Notes: generated by a model not told the origin, from the letters alone. Numbered from the stretch's first letter, positions 37,681 through 51,286 are shown. The stretch: DNA of 64,000 nt from Inquilinus limosus DSM 16000 (GCF_000423185.1 NZ_AUHM01000037.1:1-64000); one strand, 5' to 3'. A program made the numbers and translations.

Positions 37681-38694
37681 CTATCCCTCCGTCAGCGCCC
37701 GGCCCAGGAAGGGCAGGCTCTCGTCCATCCGGTAATCCACCGAGCTGTGGTTGTCCGGGAACTCTTCGTAACGGTGCGGCACGCCCAGCCGCTCCAGCGA
37801 TCGGCGCAGCCGGCGGGCGCCGTAGATCAGGTTGTACTGATCGATGTCGCCGCAATCGATGTACAGGCCCTTCAGCGACCGCAGCGCGTCGGCGCATTGG
37901 TCGACGATCAGCACCGGGTCCCATTTCAGCCAGTTGGCCCAGCGCTCCTCGATCACCTCGCAGGTGTCGAGGGTGACCGGCAGGCGGATGCCCAGGAACT
38001 GCGACGGGTCCGGATCGTAGGTCGCGGCCATCGCCAGCTGCATCAGGATGTGAATATCGGCATCCGCGGTCTTCTTCGCCGTCTCCAGCGTGGTGACGAA
38101 GCGCTCGATCGAACCCTCGTGCTTGGCCAGCGCCCGCAGCACGTTCGGCATGTCCTGCAGATACACCAGCTCGAACCCCATGTCGCCGGAATGGCAGGCC
38201 GCGGCGCTCCACACATCGGCCCGGCGCATGGCGTGGATGATCGCGCCGAAGCCGCCGGAGCTCTTGCCGAACACGCCGCGCCGGCCCGGCCCGCCGCAGC
38301 CCAGCCGGGACTCGACCGCGGGCAGCATCTCGTCGATCAGGAAGTCCTCCCACCGGCCCATGGCGGCGGAGTTGACGTACTGGTTGCCGCCGAGGCGGGT
38401 GAAGCAGTCCGGGAAGGCGATCACCACCGGCGGCAGCTTGCCTTCCGCGATCAGCCGGTCGGCGCGCTCCGGCACGTTCTCGCCGAAGTTCTTCCAGTTG
38501 GTGTGCGACGGGCCGCCGCCGGTGAAGCCGACCAGGTCGACCAGCAGCGGCAGGCCGCGCCCGTCATGCCCGGCGGGGATGTAGAGGTCGACCCGCCGCT
38601 CCGCCGGGTCGCCCAGCAGGTTGCCCCGCAGCACCTGACTCTCGACGGTGATGCTCTCCACCCGCCCGCGCGGGGCGGCCTGGTTCTTGCGCAT
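37681..38694 (-). CDS. Putative esterase (alpha/beta hydrolase, esterase D/enterochelin-esterase type)
   Basis: A 337-residue hydrolase with RRVDLYIPAGHDGRGLPLLVDLVGFTGG at the start and the nucleophile elbow GKSSGGFG (about residue 146). The late DCGDIDQYNLIYGAR segment and FPDNHSSVDYRMDES supply the acid and histidine. It has no signal peptide. Family members act on acetylated sugars, S-formylglutathione or siderophore esters; substrate is undetermined. Its stop abuts the family A repeat. Confidence 0.85.
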   Translation of the reverse strand: MRKNQAAPRGRVESITVESQVLRGNLLGDPAERRVDLYIPAGHDGRGLPLLVDLVGFTGGGPSHTNWKNFGENVPERADRLIAEGKLPPVVIAFPDCFTRLGGNQYVNSAAMGRWEDFLIDEMLPAVESRLGCGGPGRRGVFGKSSGGFGAIIHAMRRADVWSAAACHSGDMGFELVYLQDMPNVLRALAKHEGSIERFVTTLETAKKTADADIHILMQLAMAATYDPDPSQFLGIRLPVTLDTCEVIEERWANWLKWDPVLIVDQCADALRSLKGLYIDCGDIDQYNLIYGARRLRRSLERLGVPHRYEEFPDNHSSVDYRMDESLPFLGRALTEG

Positions 38695-38756
38695 GCGCTC
38701 CCTCCATGGGTTGTGCCGCCACCCTAGACCGAGTCGGACGGGGCCGCACCCCTCCC

Positions 38757-40295
38757 TCAGAACGGGCGCAGCTTCACTGGATCCAGCGGCAGGGCCTGGC
38801 CGGGCTTGACGAAGACGACGACGAAGTCGAATGGCTGCCCGGTCAGCCCGAACATCCGCTTGGCGACGGTGAACCCGGTGCGCCAGCTGTCCAGCCCGTC
38901 ATATTTCGCGGCCTCGCCCAGGCACCATTCGTCCGTCTTCAGACAGATCACCGCCAGCCCGCCGCGGCGCAGGCGGTCGGCGTCGACCCAGGGGGCATAG
39001 GCGCGGGCGAAGGCGGTGAAGTCGGTCGGGTGGCCGGGGCTGTAGAAGGTCGCGCCCAGGGCGTAGCTCTCGGTCCCGGCGACGATGGCCAGCGGCGTGC
39101 CGATCTGCCGGTGCCACAGCGCCGTCAGCTGCTCCGCCACCAGCCGCCGCGGCTCGGCCGCCTGCTGCACGTCGTGCTGCAGGGTCCAGGCCCCGGCCAG
39201 CGGCGCCGCCGCGAGCAGCAGCAGCGCCCCGCCGCCGGCCAGGACAGCCAGCCGGCGCAGCGCCTCCCGGTCGATCGCCGGGCGCAGCCGGACGATCGCA
39301 GCCAGCGGCGACAGGCTGAAGATCGGGATGGCGAAATGGGTGTTGATCCGCACCGAGAACAGGAGGGCGATCAGCACCGTCAGCAGGAACGGGCCGAGGG
39401 CGAAGATCGCCAGCGTGCGGGCATTGCCGGCGGACGGCGCCGCGGGCCGGCTGTCCGGGGGAGCGTTCCTTCCGCGCCGCCACAGCCAGACCAGCGCGCC
39501 CGCGAGCAGCGCGTGCAGGCCGGCGCAGCCGGCGACGAAGACCGCGGCCTTGCCGAGGATCTGGAGCGGCCTGGCGCTGCCCTTGCTGGCCAGGTACTGG
39601 ATCGGCCCGATGGCGGCGCCGAGATGCCACAGCACATGCGGCGCCATCGCCGCGGCGAACACAGCCAGCGCCGCATAGGGGGCCGGGCTGGCGAAGAGGC
39701 GGCGGCGGTCGGGATGGGCCAGCGCCGCCAGGAGGCAGCAGGCCAGGATGACGCCGCTGTAGTATTTCGCCAGCATCGCGGCGGCGGCCGCCAGGCCCAG
39801 CGCCGCGCCGCTCGCCAGGTCGCGCCGCTCGATGGCGCGCAGGAACAGCAGCACGACCAGCGGCCAAAGCGACAGCAGCGCCGAATTGGCGTTGAAGTTG
39901 AAGGACTCGAAGGTGGTGAAGGGCAGGGCCTCCAGCAGCAGCACCGCGGCCAGCCGCGACGGGCCGGAGAGGTACCGGCCGGCGATGGCCCAGACCGCGG
40001 CCAGGCCGATCGCCGCGTTTACCGAGGACAGCAGATAGAAGGCCCAGTCCGTCGTCGGCATCAGGCCGAACCAAGCCCGCACCACCCAGGCGTAGAAGGG
40101 TGGGTGCTTGTAGTAGCCGAGCTGCGGCTCCTGCGCCCAGGAGAAGGCCTCGGTCATGTCGTTCGGCAGGTCGGACGGCGCCAGGTACAGAAGGCAGAAG
40201 CCGGTCCACACCGCGACATGCGCGGCCAGCAGCAGGAGGAGGCCGCGTGCATCGCTGCCGGAGCGGCGGAGCGGGGCGCTGATTGCGATCGACAT
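38757..40295 (-). CDS. Membrane glycosyltransferase, GT39/ArnT-like (PMT_2)
   Basis: A 512-residue protein with about 11 membrane helices. The first periplasmic loop DMTEAFSWAQEPQLGYYKHPPFYAWVVRAWF carries the acidic and KHPP motif of the GT39/PMT_2 family, which moves sugars from polyprenyl phosphate carriers onto lipids or proteins. ESYALGATFYSPG lies in the C-terminal periplasmic part. Acceptor is unknown; no lipid A or polysaccharide genes surround it. Confidence 0.87.
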   Translation of the reverse strand: MSIAISAPLRRSGSDARGLLLLLAAHVAVWTGFCLLYLAPSDLPNDMTEAFSWAQEPQLGYYKHPPFYAWVVRAWFGLMPTTDWAFYLLSSVNAAIGLAAVWAIAGRYLSGPSRLAAVLLLEALPFTTFESFNFNANSALLSLWPLVVLLFLRAIERRDLASGAALGLAAAAAMLAKYYSGVILACCLLAALAHPDRRRLFASPAPYAALAVFAAAMAPHVLWHLGAAIGPIQYLASKGSARPLQILGKAAVFVAGCAGLHALLAGALVWLWRRGRNAPPDSRPAAPSAGNARTLAIFALGPFLLTVLIALLFSVRINTHFAIPIFSLSPLAAIVRLRPAIDREALRRLAVLAGGGALLLLAAAPLAGAWTLQHDVQQAAEPRRLVAEQLTALWHRQIGTPLAIVAGTESYALGATFYSPGHPTDFTAFARAYAPWVDADRLRRGGLAVICLKTDEWCLGEAAKYDGLDSWRTGFTVAKRMFGLTGQPFDFVVVFVKPGQALPLDPVKLRPF

Positions 40296-40393
40296 GGGCG
40301 GGGCGGCGGGAGGTTGGACCGGCCCGAGCCGTTAGGCCCGGCCGGGGCCGGTGTCCAATTCCCTCTTCGTATGCCGCCGGCTGGCCCCAATAC

Positions 40394-40478
40394 CGTCATT
40401 GCGAGGAGGCGAAGCCGACGAAGCAATCCAGGGCCGATGCAAGCCGCCCTGGATTGCTTCGCTGCGCTCGCAATGACG
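40394..40478. repeat. Palindromic intergenic repeat, family B copy 2 (divergent type)
   Basis: Arms CGTCATTGCGAG (40394-40405) and CTCGCAATGACG (40467-40478) are perfect complements, with inner AGCAATCCAGGG/CCCTGGATTGCT. The variant GTCATTGCGAG/AGCAATCC is the form found widely in alphaproteobacterial genomes; the other three copies have GTCATGGCGAG/GGCCATCC. Confidence 0.9.
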
Positions 40479-40514
40479 ATCCGAAGGGCCGGGAAGGTCC
40501 AGCCGTCTGCGTGC

Positions 40515-40847
40515 TCAGACCTCCCCGACCTCATAAGCCGTCTCGTAGCCGCCGGGCACGGCGCTCTCCAGCAAAGGCTGGATCCGCGCCATATGCTCGG
40601 TGAAGCGCGGGTCCTGGCGGAAGCGCTGCGCATCCTCGATCGTCTCGAAGGCGGTGACCAGCACGACGCTGCGGCCGTCCAGCGCGCGGAACAGCCGGCC
40701 GCCGCGCAGCCCCTGGACCTGGCCGCGCACCCGATGATGCTGGGCCAGTTGCAGCGCCATGAACTCCTCGAACCGGCCGGGCTTCGGGGTGATCACGCTG
40801 ATCGAGACATAGGGCTTGGCCGCTGCGGCGGCGTCGGTGGCGGTCAT
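40515..40847 (-). CDS. Antibiotic-biosynthesis monooxygenase (ABM) domain protein
   Basis: A 110-residue dimeric alpha+beta-barrel protein: YVSISVITPKPGRFEEFMALQLAQHHRVRG, then a LFRALDGRSVVLVTAFETIEDAQRFRQD strand-helix and HMARIQPLLESAVPG. ABM-domain proteins include haem-degrading and quinone-oxidising enzymes and many with no known reaction. The ATG at 40847 was chosen on domain start; the frame continues upstream. A GAGCC-rich leader precedes it. Confidence 0.83.
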   Translation of the reverse strand: MTATDAAAAAKPYVSISVITPKPGRFEEFMALQLAQHHRVRGQVQGLRGGRLFRALDGRSVVLVTAFETIEDAQRFRQDPRFTEHMARIQPLLESAVPGGYETAYEVGEV

Positions 40848-41176
40848 GGCTCGGCTCCGATAGGGCAGGAGCCATCCTGGTAGAGGTTCAAGCCGGCTTG
40901 AGGTCAAGTCCGGGTTGGCGAGGGATCGAAAATGCTACCGTGCATGGCCCGGAAGGATCGATTCTCTCGATAGTCTCATAGCGGCCTTAATTTTCTTGAA
41001 ACAATCGATCGCAGGGGCACTCTCAACTGCGAATCGCTCTTAACAACGCGAAATTAGTCAACAAATATGACCTAATCGCGAAAAACTGCTCGCCACGGGC
41101 TGCCGAAATCCGTAAATGTCGCCGTGGGCCCCGCCGCTGCGGGGCTTATTCGACTCCGCGTGACGAGGGGCCGCCC
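40848..41176. other. Regulatory region upstream of gltD
   Basis: A 329-base gap between the divergent ABM gene and gltD. Bases 40930-41090 are unusually A+T-rich and hold the probable promoter of the glt operon and of the ABM gene. No clear sigma-54 (TGGCAC-N5-TTGCA) site was found. Confidence 0.5.
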
Positions 41177-42619
41177 ATGGCGACGAAGATGCTGCAGTTC
41201 GTGAAGACCGCCGGCGAGATGCCGACGAAACGGACTGCCGAGATCCGCCGGCACGACTGGCTCGAAGTCTACGGACCCTATGTCCGCCAGAAGGCGGAGG
41301 AGCAGTCCTCGCGCTGCTCGCAATGCGGCGTGCCGTTCTGCCAAGTGCATTGCCCGCTGCACAACAACATCCCGGACTGGCTGAAGCTGACCGCCGAAGG
41401 CCGGCTGGAGGAGGCGTACGAGATCTCCTCGGCCACCAACTCCATGCCCGAGATCTGCGGCCGCATCTGCCCGCAGGACCGGCTGTGCGAAGGCAACTGC
41501 GTGATCGAGCAGTCGGGCCACGGCGCTGTCACCATCGGCTCGATCGAGAAATACATCACCGACACCGCCTGGGCCGAAGGCTGGGTCAAGCCGCCGGCGC
41601 CGCTGCGCGAGCGCAGCCAGTCGGTCGGCATCATCGGCGCCGGCCCGGCCGGCATCGCCGCGGCGGAGCAGCTGCGCCGGCTCGGCTACCAGGTCCATCT
41701 CTACGACCGCTACGACCGGGTCGGCGGCCTGCTGATCTACGGCATCCCCAGCTTCAAGCTGGAGAAGGAGATCGTCGCTCGCCGGGCGCAGTGGCTGGCC
41801 GATGCCGGCATCACCCTGCACCTGAACTTCGAGGTCGGCCGCGACGCGACGCTGCAGGAGCTGCGGTCGCGCCACGACGCGGTGCTGATCGCGACCGGCG
41901 TCTACAAGGCGCGCGACCTGCAGGCCCCCGGCTCCGGCCTCAAGGGCATCGTCGCGGCGCTGGACTACCTCACCGCCTCGAACCGCACCGGCCTCGGCGA
42001 CGACGTGCCGGAATTCGCCGACGGCACGCTGAATGCCGCCGGCAAGCGGGTGGTGGTGATCGGCGGCGGCGACACGGCGATGGACTGCGTCCGCACCGCG
42101 GTGCGCCAGGGCGCCGTCTCGGTGAAGTGCCTGTACCGCCGCAACCGCGCCAACATGCCGGGCAGCCAGCGCGAGGTGCAGAACGCCGAGGAGGAGGGCG
42201 TCGAATTCGTCTGGCAGGCGGCGCCGGAAGCCTTCCTCGGCGACGACGTCGTCGCCGGCGTGCGCGCCCATTCGATCCATCTCGGCGTCGCCGATGCCAC
42301 CGGCCGGCAGACGCCGGTGGTGATCGAGGGCTCGGCCCACACCATCGAGGCCGACCTGGTGGTCAAGGCGCTCGGCTTCGACCCCGAGGACCTGCCGACC
42401 CTGTTCGACGCGCCGGGCCTGCCGGTGACCAAATGGGGCACGGTCAAGGTCGACCACAGGACCATGATGACCGCGGTCGACGGCATCTTCGCCGCCGGCG
42501 ACATCGTTCGCGGCGCCAGCCTCGTCGTCTGGGCGATCCGCGACGGCCGCGACGCCGCCGCCGCGATCGACAGCTACCTCGCCGCCAAGGTGGCCGCCCC
42601 GGCGGTCGCGGCGGAATAA
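41177..42619 (+). CDS. gltD: Glutamate synthase (NADPH) small subunit
   Basis: The 480-residue FAD/NADPH subunit feeds electrons to GltB. N-terminal low-potential cluster cysteines are at C47, C50, C55, C59 and C94, C98, C104, C108, two 4Fe-4S sets as in Azospirillum. FAD loop GIIGAGPAGIAAAEQLRRLG and NADPH loop VVVIGGGDTAMDCVRTAVRQG are intact, as is the C-terminal GIFAAGDIVRGASLVVWAIRDGRDAA. It precedes gltB by 22 bases, the opposite order to E. coli. Confidence 0.97.
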   Translation: MATKMLQFVKTAGEMPTKRTAEIRRHDWLEVYGPYVRQKAEEQSSRCSQCGVPFCQVHCPLHNNIPDWLKLTAEGRLEEAYEISSATNSMPEICGRICPQDRLCEGNCVIEQSGHGAVTIGSIEKYITDTAWAEGWVKPPAPLRERSQSVGIIGAGPAGIAAAEQLRRLGYQVHLYDRYDRVGGLLIYGIPSFKLEKEIVARRAQWLADAGITLHLNFEVGRDATLQELRSRHDAVLIATGVYKARDLQAPGSGLKGIVAALDYLTASNRTGLGDDVPEFADGTLNAAGKRVVVIGGGDTAMDCVRTAVRQGAVSVKCLYRRNRANMPGSQREVQNAEEEGVEFVWQAAPEAFLGDDVVAGVRAHSIHLGVADATGRQTPVVIEGSAHTIEADLVVKALGFDPEDLPTLFDAPGLPVTKWGTVKVDHRTMMTAVDGIFAAGDIVRGASLVVWAIRDGRDAAAAIDSYLAAKVAAPAVAAE

Positions 42620-42641
42620 GCGCAGCCGGAAGGAGCCAGCC

Positions 42642-47198
<4,557 letters not shown>

Positions 47199-47236
47199 TA
47201 CCGGTGGCCTTTGAGATCGACTCGTCGGTCTCTTCC

Positions 47237-47342
47237 CGTCATGGCGAGGCGCGTAGCGCCGTGGCCATCCAGGGGCCGGTGCGAGCCGCCCTGGATGGCC
47301 ACGCCCCCCAAGTAGGTGCAAGGAGCGGGGCTCGCCATGACG
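47237..47342. repeat. Palindromic intergenic repeat, family B copy 3
   Basis: Arms CGTCATGGCGAG (47237-47248) and CTCGCCATGACG (47331-47342) are perfect, with inner GGCCATCCAGGG-like and CCTGGATGGCC pairs. The right half contains about 17 bases more than the other copies (CCCCCAAGTAGGTGCAAGG), an indel within the element. Confidence 0.88.
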
Positions 47343-47373
47343 GGTCAATATTTCAAGCTGCTGGAATGACCGG

Positions 47374-48870
47374 TCACGCCTCGGCATAGCGTTCGAACAG
47401 CCCGTTGCGGAACACGCCCTTCGGGTCGTGCCGGCGCTGCGCCGCGATCACTTCGTCCCAGGCCGGATAGGCGCGGCGCAGCTGCTCCCCGGTCGCGTGC
47501 AGCCGGTAGGGCAGGTAATAGGTGCCGCCGGCCTCGATCGCGGCGTCGATCAGGCCGCGGGTCATGCGCCGCATCCGCTCCTCCCCGGCGGTGGAGCGCT
47601 CCTGCACGAACAGCATCACCAGGCCGAACACGTCCTCACGGGCATAGGCCAGGGCGCTGCGGTCGTCGCGCCGGATATCGCGCACCGTGACGTTCAGCAG
47701 GTTGCCTTCGTCCCGTCGGATGATCCGCCGCGCGGCGTCGACGAAGTCCCACAGCCTTGCCTGCGGCACGAAGTATTCGTGCAGGATGTCGGTCGCCCCG
47801 GCTTCGCGGTTGGCGAAGACCGCGGCCGGCTCGTTCAGCAGGCTGTTGCGGCTGACCCGCTCGGCCAGCCAGGGCCCGGCCTCGCGCTCCAGCCACCAGC
47901 GCAGCGCCTTGCCGGCATCGCTGCCGGCGGCGTTGCGGAACACCAGGCGCTGCATGCCGCCATGGGCCACGGCGGGCAGGGGCAGCACGGTGCCGCGCGT
48001 TTCCGGCACCGGCGTGTAGCAGCCCAGCACCGCCTCCTCGAACAGCCGCTCCGGATCGACCGACAGCCGGCCATAGACCATCTCGACCGACGATCCCGGG
48101 GCGTAGACACGCTCGGCGAAGGCCGCGGCGTAGTCGCGGGTCGGCATCGTGGCGAAATCCGGCGTGTAGACCACGTTCGGCAGCACCGCGATCTCGGCCT
48201 CCAGGATCACGCCGAACAGGCCGTAGCCGCCCAGCGCCAAGCCGAACAGCTCGTCGTCCGGGCCGCACTCCACCACCGCGCCGTCCGCGGTCAGCAGCCG
48301 CAGGCGCCGCACGGTGCTCGCCGCCGGCGGGCTGTTCGCGTGCCAGCCATGGGCGTTGACGCTCAGCGTGCCGCCGATGCTGAAGTCGTTGTTCGACTGC
48401 ATCACGGCGGGGGCAAAGCCGGCAGCGTTCAGCGCCGGCACGACGTCGCGCCACAGCGCCCCGCCGCCCACCCGCATCACCCGGGCTTCGGCATCGATCG
48501 CCAGGCCGTTCAGCGGCAGCGCGTCCAGCACCCAGCCGTCGCGCATCAGGCTCTGCCCGCCCATGGAGTGGCGCGCGCCGGAGACGGCCAGGCCCGGCTC
48601 CCGCCCGGCCGCGATCCGCTGCAGCAGCGGCGCCAGCCGCTCCGCCGTCGCCTCGGGCGCGGCCTCCGCGAAGGCGACGCCGCGCACCGGGGTGGGGTTC
48701 AGGCCGCTGGCATCGTCCAGCAGGGTCCGCGGCAGGGCAGGGGGCGGCAGCCGGGCCGCCTCGGCCAGGCGCTGCAGCCAGGCGCCGCCCACGCCTCCCA
48801 GCGCCGCCGCGCCCAGCGCCACGGCGCCCGTCGCCAGCACGCGCCGACGTGTCGATCCCTTCCCGGCCAT
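47374..48870 (-). CDS. FAD-binding oxidoreductase (VAO/PCMH fold), possibly Tat-exported
   Basis: A 498-residue flavoprotein. The N-terminus (STRRRVLATGAVALGAAALGGVGGAW) is a plausible twin-arginine signal. The PCMH FAD domain follows, with VSGARHSMGGQSLMRDG (about residues 96-112) and NDFSIGGTLSVNAHGWHA, and the C-terminal part ends in AQRRHDPKGVFRNGLFERY as in sugar/lactone and cytokinin oxidase relatives. The substrate is unknown. An 11-base G tract on the coding strand forms the ribosome site just before the ATG. Confidence 0.86.
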   Translation of the reverse strand: MAGKGSTRRRVLATGAVALGAAALGGVGGAWLQRLAEAARLPPPALPRTLLDDASGLNPTPVRGVAFAEAAPEATAERLAPLLQRIAAGREPGLAVSGARHSMGGQSLMRDGWVLDALPLNGLAIDAEARVMRVGGGALWRDVVPALNAAGFAPAVMQSNNDFSIGGTLSVNAHGWHANSPPAASTVRRLRLLTADGAVVECGPDDELFGLALGGYGLFGVILEAEIAVLPNVVYTPDFATMPTRDYAAAFAERVYAPGSSVEMVYGRLSVDPERLFEEAVLGCYTPVPETRGTVLPLPAVAHGGMQRLVFRNAAGSDAGKALRWWLEREAGPWLAERVSRNSLLNEPAAVFANREAGATDILHEYFVPQARLWDFVDAARRIIRRDEGNLLNVTVRDIRRDDRSALAYAREDVFGLVMLFVQERSTAGEERMRRMTRGLIDAAIEAGGTYYLPYRLHATGEQLRRAYPAWDEVIAAQRRHDPKGVFRNGLFERYAEA

Positions 48871-48874
48871 GGCT

Positions 48875-48885
48875 CCCCCCCCCCC
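48875..48885 (-). promoter_or_regulatory. Poly-G tract overlapping the ribosome site of the FAD oxidoreductase
   Basis: Eleven consecutive C on the plus strand (G on the coding strand), four bases before the start codon at 48870. The tract is itself the Shine-Dalgarno sequence, so slippage would change the spacing or strength of translation initiation. Confidence 0.5.
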
Positions 48886-48964
48886 GCATCGCCTCGCCGG
48901 GCAATCTATCCCGGAAAGGACGAGGGATTGTGGCGGGCCGGCGGCGGCAAGAGGGCCGGACGCC

Positions 48965-49345
48965 TCAGACGTACTGCGCGATGCCGTTGCCGAAGGACCA
49001 GTTCTCCTTCGCCACCTCGATCAGGTTGATGAACACGTCCTCGCGGCGCAGGCCCGGATTCTCGGCCAGGCGATCGGCGATGCGGCGATACAGGGCCTGC
49101 TTCTGCGCCAGCGTCCGGGTGTTGCTGACGGTGGCCTGGATGAACACCACCTCGTCGGTCCGGGCGATGCCCGGATAGGTCGGGTCGTAGTCGAAGCCGG
49201 TCTCGTCATGCTCGTGCACCAGCACGAAGCGGTCGTTCTCCGGCACGTCGAAGGTCTCGCGCAGGGACAGGTAGACGGCATCGCGAATGGCCGCGATATG
49301 GCCGGCCGGCTTGCCCTTGCGCAGCGAGATGCGGATGAGGGGCAT
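48965..49345 (-). CDS. Tautomerase-family protein
   Basis: A 126-residue protein with the catalytic amino-terminal proline (MPLIRISLRKGK; Pro-1 after Met removal) and a two-unit layout (KPAGHIAAIRDAVYLSLRETF...TLAQKQALYRRIADRLAENPGLRREDVFINLIE) of the 4-oxalocrotonate tautomerase superfamily. The actual substrate is unknown. It is divergent from a LysR gene across 118 bases holding a T-N11-A dyad, so it is probably controlled by that regulator. Confidence 0.92.
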   Translation of the reverse strand: MPLIRISLRKGKPAGHIAAIRDAVYLSLRETFDVPENDRFVLVHEHDETGFDYDPTYPGIARTDEVVFIQATVSNTRTLAQKQALYRRIADRLAENPGLRREDVFINLIEVAKENWSFGNGIAQYV

Positions 49346-49407
49346 GGGGTCACCTCCGAGATTGGCGGCGGGTGCCGCGGCGCCTTGGATGTAGCGCCGG
49401 CTTGATC

Positions 49408-49452
49408 ATTTCGGAATGAACTTGATATCACTATCAGTGATTTCGGATTGAA
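49408..49452. promoter_or_regulatory. LysR-type operator between tautomerase and LysR genes
   Basis: ATCACT-ATC-AGTGAT (49427-49441) is a perfect dyad containing T-N11-A (49428/49440). It lies between two direct repeats, ATTTCGGAATGAA (49408-49420) and ATTTCGGATTGAA (49440-49452), 32 bp apart, about three helical turns. This is the layout of a LysR regulatory and activation site. Confidence 0.7.
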
Positions 49453-49463
49453 ATGGCCAGGCC

Positions 49464-50315
49464 ATGCGCTCCCTCGACCTCGATGCCGTCCGGGCCTTCG
49501 TCCTGGTCGCCGATCACGGCAGCTTCACCCGCGCCGCCGATGCGCTCGGCGCCACCCAGTCCGGCGTCAGCCTGCGGCTGAAGCGGCTGGAGGACCGGCT
49601 CGGCGCCCGGCTGGTCGAGCGCACGCCGCGGCTGGTGCGGCTGACGCCGCAGGGCGAGGTTTTCCTGCCGCGGGCGCGGCGGCTGCTGGAGGCGCAGGAT
49701 GAGGCCGTCGCCGCGGTATCGGCCCGGCCGCGGCGCCTGGTGCTGGGCATCAGCGACCATGTCGCGGGGCCGGAGCTGCCGGGGCTGCTGGCCCGGGTGG
49801 CGGGGCAGGGGCCGGGGCTGGCGCTGGAGGTCCGTCTCGACTCGTCGCTGGACCTGCTCCGGGAATACGACGCCGGGTCGCTCGACGCGGTGATCGTCCG
49901 CCGCGACGCCGGCCGCCGCGACGGCGAGGTGCTGTTCCGCGATGAGTTCGGCTGGTTCGCCTCGACCGGCTGGCATCATCGGCCGGGCGAGCCCCTGCCG
50001 CTCGTCACCCACAGGGAGCGCTGCGGCGTCCGGGTCGCGGCGCTGCGCGCGCTCGACGCCGCCGGCATTCCCTGGGTCGAGGTCTTCGTCGGCGGCGGCG
50101 GTGCCGCCGTTGCGGCGGCGGCCATGGCCGGGCTCGGCGTGTCGCCGCTGGCGCGCCGGACGGCGCCGCCCGGCACCGTCGATGTCGGTCCGCGCCTCGG
50201 CCTGCCGGCCCTGGCCGCCACCGACGTGATGCTGCATTCGCGGCTGGCCGACGCCCGGCTCACCGCCGCCCTGCGCGGCCTCGCGGCAGCCTTCCGCCTG
50301 CCGGTGGCGGTGTGA
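49464..50315 (+). CDS. LysR-family transcriptional regulator
   Basis: A 283-residue regulator with the winged helix-turn-helix (LDAVRAFVLVADHGSFTRAADALGATQSGVSLRLKRLEDRLG, residues 5-47) and a periplasmic-binding-protein-like effector domain. It faces the tautomerase gene, and the intergenic dyad suggests it controls that gene. The effector is unknown. Confidence 0.93.
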   Translation: MRSLDLDAVRAFVLVADHGSFTRAADALGATQSGVSLRLKRLEDRLGARLVERTPRLVRLTPQGEVFLPRARRLLEAQDEAVAAVSARPRRLVLGISDHVAGPELPGLLARVAGQGPGLALEVRLDSSLDLLREYDAGSLDAVIVRRDAGRRDGEVLFRDEFGWFASTGWHHRPGEPLPLVTHRERCGVRVAALRALDAAGIPWVEVFVGGGGAAVAAAAMAGLGVSPLARRTAPPGTVDVGPRLGLPALAATDVMLHSRLADARLTAALRGLAAAFRLPVAV

Positions 50316-50449
50316 GCCGTCGCGGCAACCTGACCAAAGGCGCAGCCTTGCCGGATGGTTCCCGGCCACGGCGCGGGGGTGGCATGTGTCGCCGCACCGC
50401 AACGCAGCCCTTACCGAACCTCCGCGGCATCGGTTAGAGTTCGCGCGCC

Positions 50450-51121
50450 ATGCGAACCCTCTATCACATCTGGCTCTCCGCCCAGTCCCGCATCGTCCGG
50501 CTGCTCCTGGCCGAGAAGGACCTGCATTGCGACATGAAGGTCGAGCGGGTCTGGGAGCGACGCGAGGAGTTCCTCGCCCTCAACCCGACGGGCGAGGTGC
50601 CGCTGTTGATCGAGCCGGACGGCACGACCCTGACCGATGTCTGGGTCATCGTCGAATACATGGAGGAGATGCACCCCGAGGTGCCGCTGCTGGGCGAAAC
50701 CGCGCTGGCGCGGGCCGAGACCCGGCGCCTCCTGGTCTGGTTCGACCAGAAGTTCGGCCGCGAGGTGACCGAGAACCTGGTCGGCGAGAAGTTCATGAAG
50801 CGGGTGATGCGCACGGGGCAGCCGCCCAGCTCCGACGCGATCCGCGCCGGCCGGCAGAACGTGCACTACCACCTCGAATACATCTCCTACCTGGCCGAGA
50901 CGCGGCGCTGGCTGGCCGGGGACGAGTTCAGCCTGGCCGACATCGCCGCCGCCGCCCATCTCTCGGTGGTCGACTACCTCGGCGACGTGCCCTGGGACGC
51001 CCATCCCGAGGCGCGGCAGTGGTATTCGCGCATAAAGTCCCGGCCCAGCTTCCGGCCGCTGCTGGAGGACCACGTCCCCGGCATCCCGGCGCCGGCGCAT
51101 TACCGCGACCTGGATTTCTGA
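50450..51121 (+). CDS. fzlA: FzlA-like GST-family protein (FtsZ-binding)
   Basis: A 223-residue GST-fold protein. Features match Caulobacter FzlA rather than ordinary GSTs: EERFW-like KVERVWERREEFLALNPTGEVPLL, WFDQKFGREVTENL, YLGDVPWDAHPEARQWYSRIKSRPSFRPLL and the terminal PGIPAPAHYRDLDF. FzlA binds FtsZ filaments, curves them and is needed for division in Caulobacter. It stands alone between a LysR gene and a repeat. Assignment is from remembered family features, not a search. Confidence 0.8.
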   Translation: MRTLYHIWLSAQSRIVRLLLAEKDLHCDMKVERVWERREEFLALNPTGEVPLLIEPDGTTLTDVWVIVEYMEEMHPEVPLLGETALARAETRRLLVWFDQKFGREVTENLVGEKFMKRVMRTGQPPSSDAIRAGRQNVHYHLEYISYLAETRRWLAGDEFSLADIAAAAHLSVVDYLGDVPWDAHPEARQWYSRIKSRPSFRPLLEDHVPGIPAPAHYRDLDF

Positions 51122-51181
51122 TCCGGGTGCCCTTATGTTCGTCGTTGAGAGTGAATCTCAACAAGTTGGACTCACAATGAT

Positions 51182-51271
51182 CGTCATGGCGAGCCCCGAA
51201 GGGGCGTGGCCATCCAGGGCCGCTCGCACAAGCCCCTGGATCGCCGCGTCGCTGCGCTCCTCGCGATGACG
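51182..51271. repeat. Palindromic intergenic repeat, family B copy 4
   Basis: Arms CGTCATGGCGAG (51182-51193) and CTCGCGATGACG (51260-51271) differ by one base from perfect complementarity, with inner GGCCATCCAGGG. The left half (GAGCCCCGAAGGGGCG) is nearly identical to copy 1 at 7361. It lies between fzlA and the nitroreductase gene. Confidence 0.88.
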
Positions 51272-51286
51272 GTAAGGGGTGCGAAA

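Noticed and set aside
40930-41170. Sigma-54/NtrC promoter before gltD
   Set aside because: No TGGCAC-N5-TTGCA match could be found by eye in the A+T-rich leader.
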